DNA of 64,000 bases from NCBI GenBank assembly GCA_035236585.1, contig CP141139.1, positions 53,513,217-53,577,216 on the forward strand. Reading direction: 5' to 3'. Made by a program: the position numbers and the translations under genes. Positions 61,370 to 64,000 of the stretch are shown one piece after another. The notes beneath the pieces are model-generated. The model did no database searches. It was not told the origin of the DNA and worked only from the letters and a program-made list of their open reading frames with translations. Position 1 is the first letter of the stretch. Each line of letters opens with the position of its first letter. Source of the DNA: Warburgia ugandensis (taxonomy: Eukaryota > Streptophyta > Magnoliopsida > Canellales > Canellaceae).

Positions 61370-61530
61370 CTAAAGGATGACCAAATACCATATGCATCTT
61401 TCCTGAACCCATCGATCCCATTGCCACTAACAGCCCATGCTTCCCTCCAATGAAATCCATCACCAGTGCATCCATTATCTTGTCATAAACTTCCTTTTGA
61501 ATAGAATCAGGTTCTTCGAGGCCTTGGAGA
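61370..61530 (-). pseudogene. Kinesin motor-domain fragment (P-loop), captured in an LTR
   Basis: The minus strand encodes about 50 residues: LEEPDSIQKEVYDKIMDALV, then MDFIGGKHGLLVAMG, then SMGSGKMHMVFGHP. This follows the kinesin motor pattern 'VY(D/E)x(V/I)...LV..F..GK.G.LxAxGxTGSGKT(H/Y)T(V/M)(F)G', closest in style to the plant KIN-6-like group ('FxxGKxGLLAALGPxGSGKTHTVFG', from memory). The Walker A threonine is Met (GKM for GKT), so ATP binding would be impaired. Upstream in frame is a stop (SLRRF*). Downstream, after GHPLAKT, the reading runs into T-rich intron-like DNA. No other motor motif (switch I or II) was found. It lies in sense with the LTR promoter. Confidence 0.8.
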
Positions 61531-62275
61531 GGAAGTGGTAGAACTTTTCAGAAGCGACGAAGAGAATGGGACTTTTGGGTTTTAGTTGATGTTGGGGAAG
61601 AAGGTCGAACAAGGGGATTTTCGCATTTGGGAAATCAGTGTAGGGAAAACCTAGGTTGCCAGGGTTTGGAATTGCAGGTCTATTCTACTAGAGAACAAAA
61701 CATGTGATAGGGGAGGGGTGCCATTATCGAAATGACCCCCTCCTTTTACTTCTTATAAATTATTTCTTTTTCTTTTTAATTTAGTTTATGTTAATTATAT
61801 TTTTCCCTTATGAAACATCATCATTTCAGTCACATGTGTGTGACCTCCACTCATGATGGGTTTTCTGACGCTCCTCTACTACCGAACCTCGAAATTTTGC
61901 ATGTGGGGACCCTCTAGGGAAATTAATAAAATATCCCTCTATAAGAAAATTACCATTTATTCGTCCAATCTCTGATTTTAGCAAACTTAGTGATGTAGGA
62001 TTCATATCAACAAGGAGAATTCAGATTTAGTAATTTCAATTTCATGTTCTTATTTTTAGTTTTTCTTTTTAACTTTTAATTACCAAGATAGCCCTGACTT
62101 TGAAGTCCCATAACTTCCTCATTCGAACTCCGTTTTTACGCTCTTTGGGTCATTGGATTCCATTTTCTGAGTACAATCCAATTATATATGTTTTGGTTCC
62201 TAATTCCTATTCCATAAAAATTTATCCTCCTAGAAAACTCATACATCAATCATGCAATAGTAAAATTTTGGTGTT

Positions 62276-62640
62276 GTTTCTTATATTAACTTTAATTTTC
62301 TTGACACCAAATTTACATAATTCAAACATTTCAATATTTTTATTTAAGAATCAAAGATGTTAAATAATTGATACTTTTGTTATACGTAAAGAAGTTTATT
62401 TTTTAAATGACTTTAAAAGTGTAGACTTTTGAAGTTGTTTATTCATAAACAACTTCAAAAGTTACACTTTTAAAGTCATTTATCCCTAAACAACTTTAAG
62501 AGCATATAATTTTTATAATTTTTATTCAAAATATATACACTTTTATGTTAGTACTTCATAATATCTAACAATTAAATACACAATGAAGCAGGTTTTTTTA
62601 TGATAGTCAACATTGATTCATGCATTCTCACTATCAATAT
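62276..62640 (+). repeat. Large tandem duplication, unit 2 part B (B2), CACTA-type repeats
   Basis: Repeats 54425-54855: 'atattaactttaattttctt', 'aagaatcaaagatgttaaat', then 'gactttaaaagtgtagactt' and 'acttttaaagtcatttatcc', and finally 'tgatagtcaacattgattca'. It resumes after the outer solo LTR. Confidence 0.8.
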
Positions 62641-63431
62641 TCCATATAGCTCATGACAAAAGTGGAGGTAAAAATTATTAACATGAAATTATATATATTA
62701 TAATTGACTAATATACATATTGCACGTATCCCATAATATATATTGTTTTCAAACCCATGCACCTTCCTCACCATTGTCACATACATAATCCTCATTCTCA
62801 CCAAGTAATGCTTTGATTGAAGGGTTTGTTTTGGTAATAGAAAGGTAATTTATTTCAACATTTCCTATATCATCTTCATCAAAAAATCCCTTGGACAAGA
62901 TGATAAAATAGTTGACCATCTCTTATCATGTTCATCTTATACATAAAATACTTGTTTTGCATGAGATGCTAAAATAAATTGATCATTTTTATAGCTGATC
63001 CTGTTGAGTTCAACCAATTCAATCTAAGGTTTCTGATATACCGTTGCCTACTACTTCTCGCTTATATTGAATATGTGTATATTAAGTATGCTTAAGTAAG
63101 ATTAATATATATGTATATATATATATATATGTATATATATATGTATATATATATATATGTATATATGTATATATATATATATATATATCCAGAATGTAGC
63201 TTTTTAACTTAAGTGAGATTTCTTTAATTTTACCTTCTTACCTAGACAATTATTGAAAGTGCTACAATTCTCAAATTGTAACCACTTTTGTTTCTTATGG
63301 ATTCTTTGCCTTGGGTACATCCATGTGTTCACTGTGTACACACACACAAGTTAATAGAGTAATCATGGAAAATGTAATTAACCATTAGCAATTAAATTTT
63401 ACAAAAGTGCATGCATGCATGATCAACTTAC
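62641..63431 (-). other. Intron or spacer next to the TNP2 pseudogene
   Basis: AT-rich, no coding pattern. It contains the TA-rich microsatellite at 63106-63188 and a short ACAC run near 63340. A GTAAGT donor-like site (minus, 63426-63431) marks its border with the transposase exon. Confidence 0.5.
63106..63188 (+). repeat. (TA)n/(TATG)n microsatellite
   Basis: About 80 bp of 'tatatatatgtatatatat' type repeats. Confidence 0.95.
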
Positions 63432-64000
63432 TCAGTGTAAGGTTGAACTTCATCAACATTTCACAACACATAAAGATGCACCTAGTCTCATTCTTTATAA
63501 TCAACAGTCAATACATGACCACTTAATAGAGGTTCACCAATCTTTGGATCATGAAATGAATTGATTATTTCTTTCTTGAGATTCCAATGGCATCTACTCC
63601 TGCTAAGTACTCTATGAAAAACGCCACTACTTCCTTTGCAATATAACATTTGGCTATACACTCCTCTAGCCAATTGTGATTATGTACATACCCTTTTAAA
63701 ATTTTCATGTACCTCTCAAATAGATACATCCATCATGAGTAAACTGGCCCACAGAGTCTAACCTCATCAATGAGGTGCACTGTTAAGTGTACCATGTTAT
63801 CAAAGAAGGATGGTGGGAAGATTGTCTAAAGCTCACATAAAGTTGTCACTATATGACCTTAAATTTCTAGTAATTTTGAAACATCAACAATCTTCTTGTA
63901 TAAAGCATTAAAGAGGTAGAAAAATTTTGTAATAGCTGCCCTAACTTTGTCCGATGATACAGAATATATTGCTACTAGTAGTAGTTGTTGCATCAAGGCA
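63432..64000 (-). pseudogene. TNP2-like CACTA transposase, C-terminal region (DUF4218), disabled
   Basis: Read on the minus strand from the window edge: LMQQLLLVAIYSVSSDKVRA, FFYLFNALYKKIVDVSKL, then IFPPSFFDNMVHLTVHLIDE, VRLCGPVYS, WMYLFERYMKILKGYVHN, LEECIAKCYIAKEVVAFF and EYLAGVDAIG. This is the classic DUF4218 signature ('PPSFFDxMxHLxVHL..E..LxGPVxxRWMYPxERxxxxLKxYVxNxxxPEGSIAExYxxEE'). Three in-frame stops fall in it (after LLEI, LCEL and PVYS). A further stop and a frameshift follow, then HVLTVDYKE and VHLYVL*NVDEVQPY, the usual C-terminal tail, up to a donor-like site at 63431. The N-terminal catalytic part lies beyond 64000. Confidence 0.9.

Larger units (their letters stand above)
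60160..61690 (-). other. Foreign 1.5-kb segment in the outer solo LTR (captured DNA)
   Basis: Left of it the sequence follows LTR2 (to about 20345); right of it LTR homology resumes at 'gaggggtgccattatc' (like 21570). The middle has no counterpart in LTR1-3 or the other solo LTRs. It includes the kinesin fragment, poly-T tracts on the minus strand as in plant introns, and a stretch (60640-60830) whose minus-strand reading has long stop-poor parts (for example YRKVVTDKGSGFVLNQSNR) that were not recognised. Borders are good to about 30 bp. Confidence 0.6.
55334..62278 (-). mobile_element. Outer solo LTR in the CACTA element (about 3.9 kb without its insert)
   Basis: Minus orientation. The left end is 'tgtg', then a jump of about 31 bp to 'ttttatttcaaaaggtagtg' (LTR2 has 'gtttattttcaaaagg'). 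The right end is 'gtaaaattttggtgttgtt', where LTR2 has 'gtaaaattttagggttgtta'. Flanks are A2 on the left and B2 on the right, whose joined order is seen uninterrupted in unit 1 (54400-54440), so the empty site is known. The terminal bases are eroded and the target duplication is not readable. A 1.5-kb middle part differs from LTR1-3 and holds a kinesin fragment. Confidence 0.82.
37387..64000 (-). mobile_element. CACTA (En/Spm) transposon, heavily invaded, right end outside the window
   Basis: The left terminus is CACTACTACA followed by an array of ACTTTTAAAGT motifs. On the minus strand, TNP2 transposase (63432-64000) precedes the second gene with DUF8039-like and Ulp1-like parts (38845-41716), the normal order for plant CACTA elements. 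Removing the LTR insertions (42.1-43.6, 44.2-54.0, 55.3-62.3 kb) leaves under 10 kb in the window, a normal size. The internal ACTTTTAAAGT blocks at 54.6 and 62.4 kb are unexpected and leave open two CACTA elements side by side. Both genes have stop codons, so the element is not autonomous. Confidence 0.7.

Overview
The window looks like a piece of a flowering-plant nuclear genome made almost entirely of transposable elements. The grounds are: large-LTR Ty3/gypsy elements primed by initiator-methionine tRNA, a CACTA (En/Spm) DNA transposon, LTR promoters with plant-type TATA boxes, AT-rich DNA, and no intact cellular gene. The species cannot be named from this sequence. No rRNA, tRNA, CRISPR or bacterial-type feature was seen. 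Nearly all open frames are short and random, or sit inside LTRs.

Layout. 1-5.3 kb: LTR fragments in both orientations and two inverted sequence pairs in the unusual order a-b-a'-b'. 5.6-9.2 kb: a weakly recognised gypsy LTR remnant, a direct duplication and TA/GA microsatellites, ending at a polypurine tract. 9164-10549: the start of a plus-strand LTR. 10550-35210: a minus-strand recombined array of one gypsy family, LTR1-INT1-LTR2-INT2(deleted)-LTR3-INT3(deleted)-LTR4(stump), in which neighbouring units share LTRs. Two younger solo LTRs with perfect 5-bp target duplications are nested in it (25103-27888, ATCAT; 31205-34258, CATTC). 35359-37386: another minus LTR, cut at the CACTA terminus.

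37387 to beyond 64000: most simply one large CACTA transposon on the minus strand. It has the terminal CACTACTACA, subterminal ACTTTTAAAGT repeats, a broken second gene (DUF8039-like and Ulp1-like protease segments, 38845-41716) and a broken TNP2 transposase (DUF4218 region, 63432-64000). It has been invaded by an LTR remnant (42.1-43.6 kb), by a full-length but pol-less Tekay/Del-like element with 4.16-kb LTRs (44233-53967, duplication AACCC), and by a solo LTR (55334-62278) that itself holds another solo LTR (56454-59487, duplication TTCAC).

The most interesting single item is a kinesin motor P-loop fragment (61370-61530, minus) lying in sense orientation inside the outer solo LTR. It is apparently a host gene piece captured into the LTR leader. 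The shared-LTR array, the uneven divergence of the two LTRs of the 44-54 kb element, and the CACTA protease whose H, D and C residues survive beside two stop codons are the next best leads.

The inferred order of events, from nesting, is: old LTRs, then CACTA and the minus array, then the kinesin-bearing solo LTR and the 44-54 kb element, then the three youngest solo LTRs. All family assignments were made by eye, without database searches.
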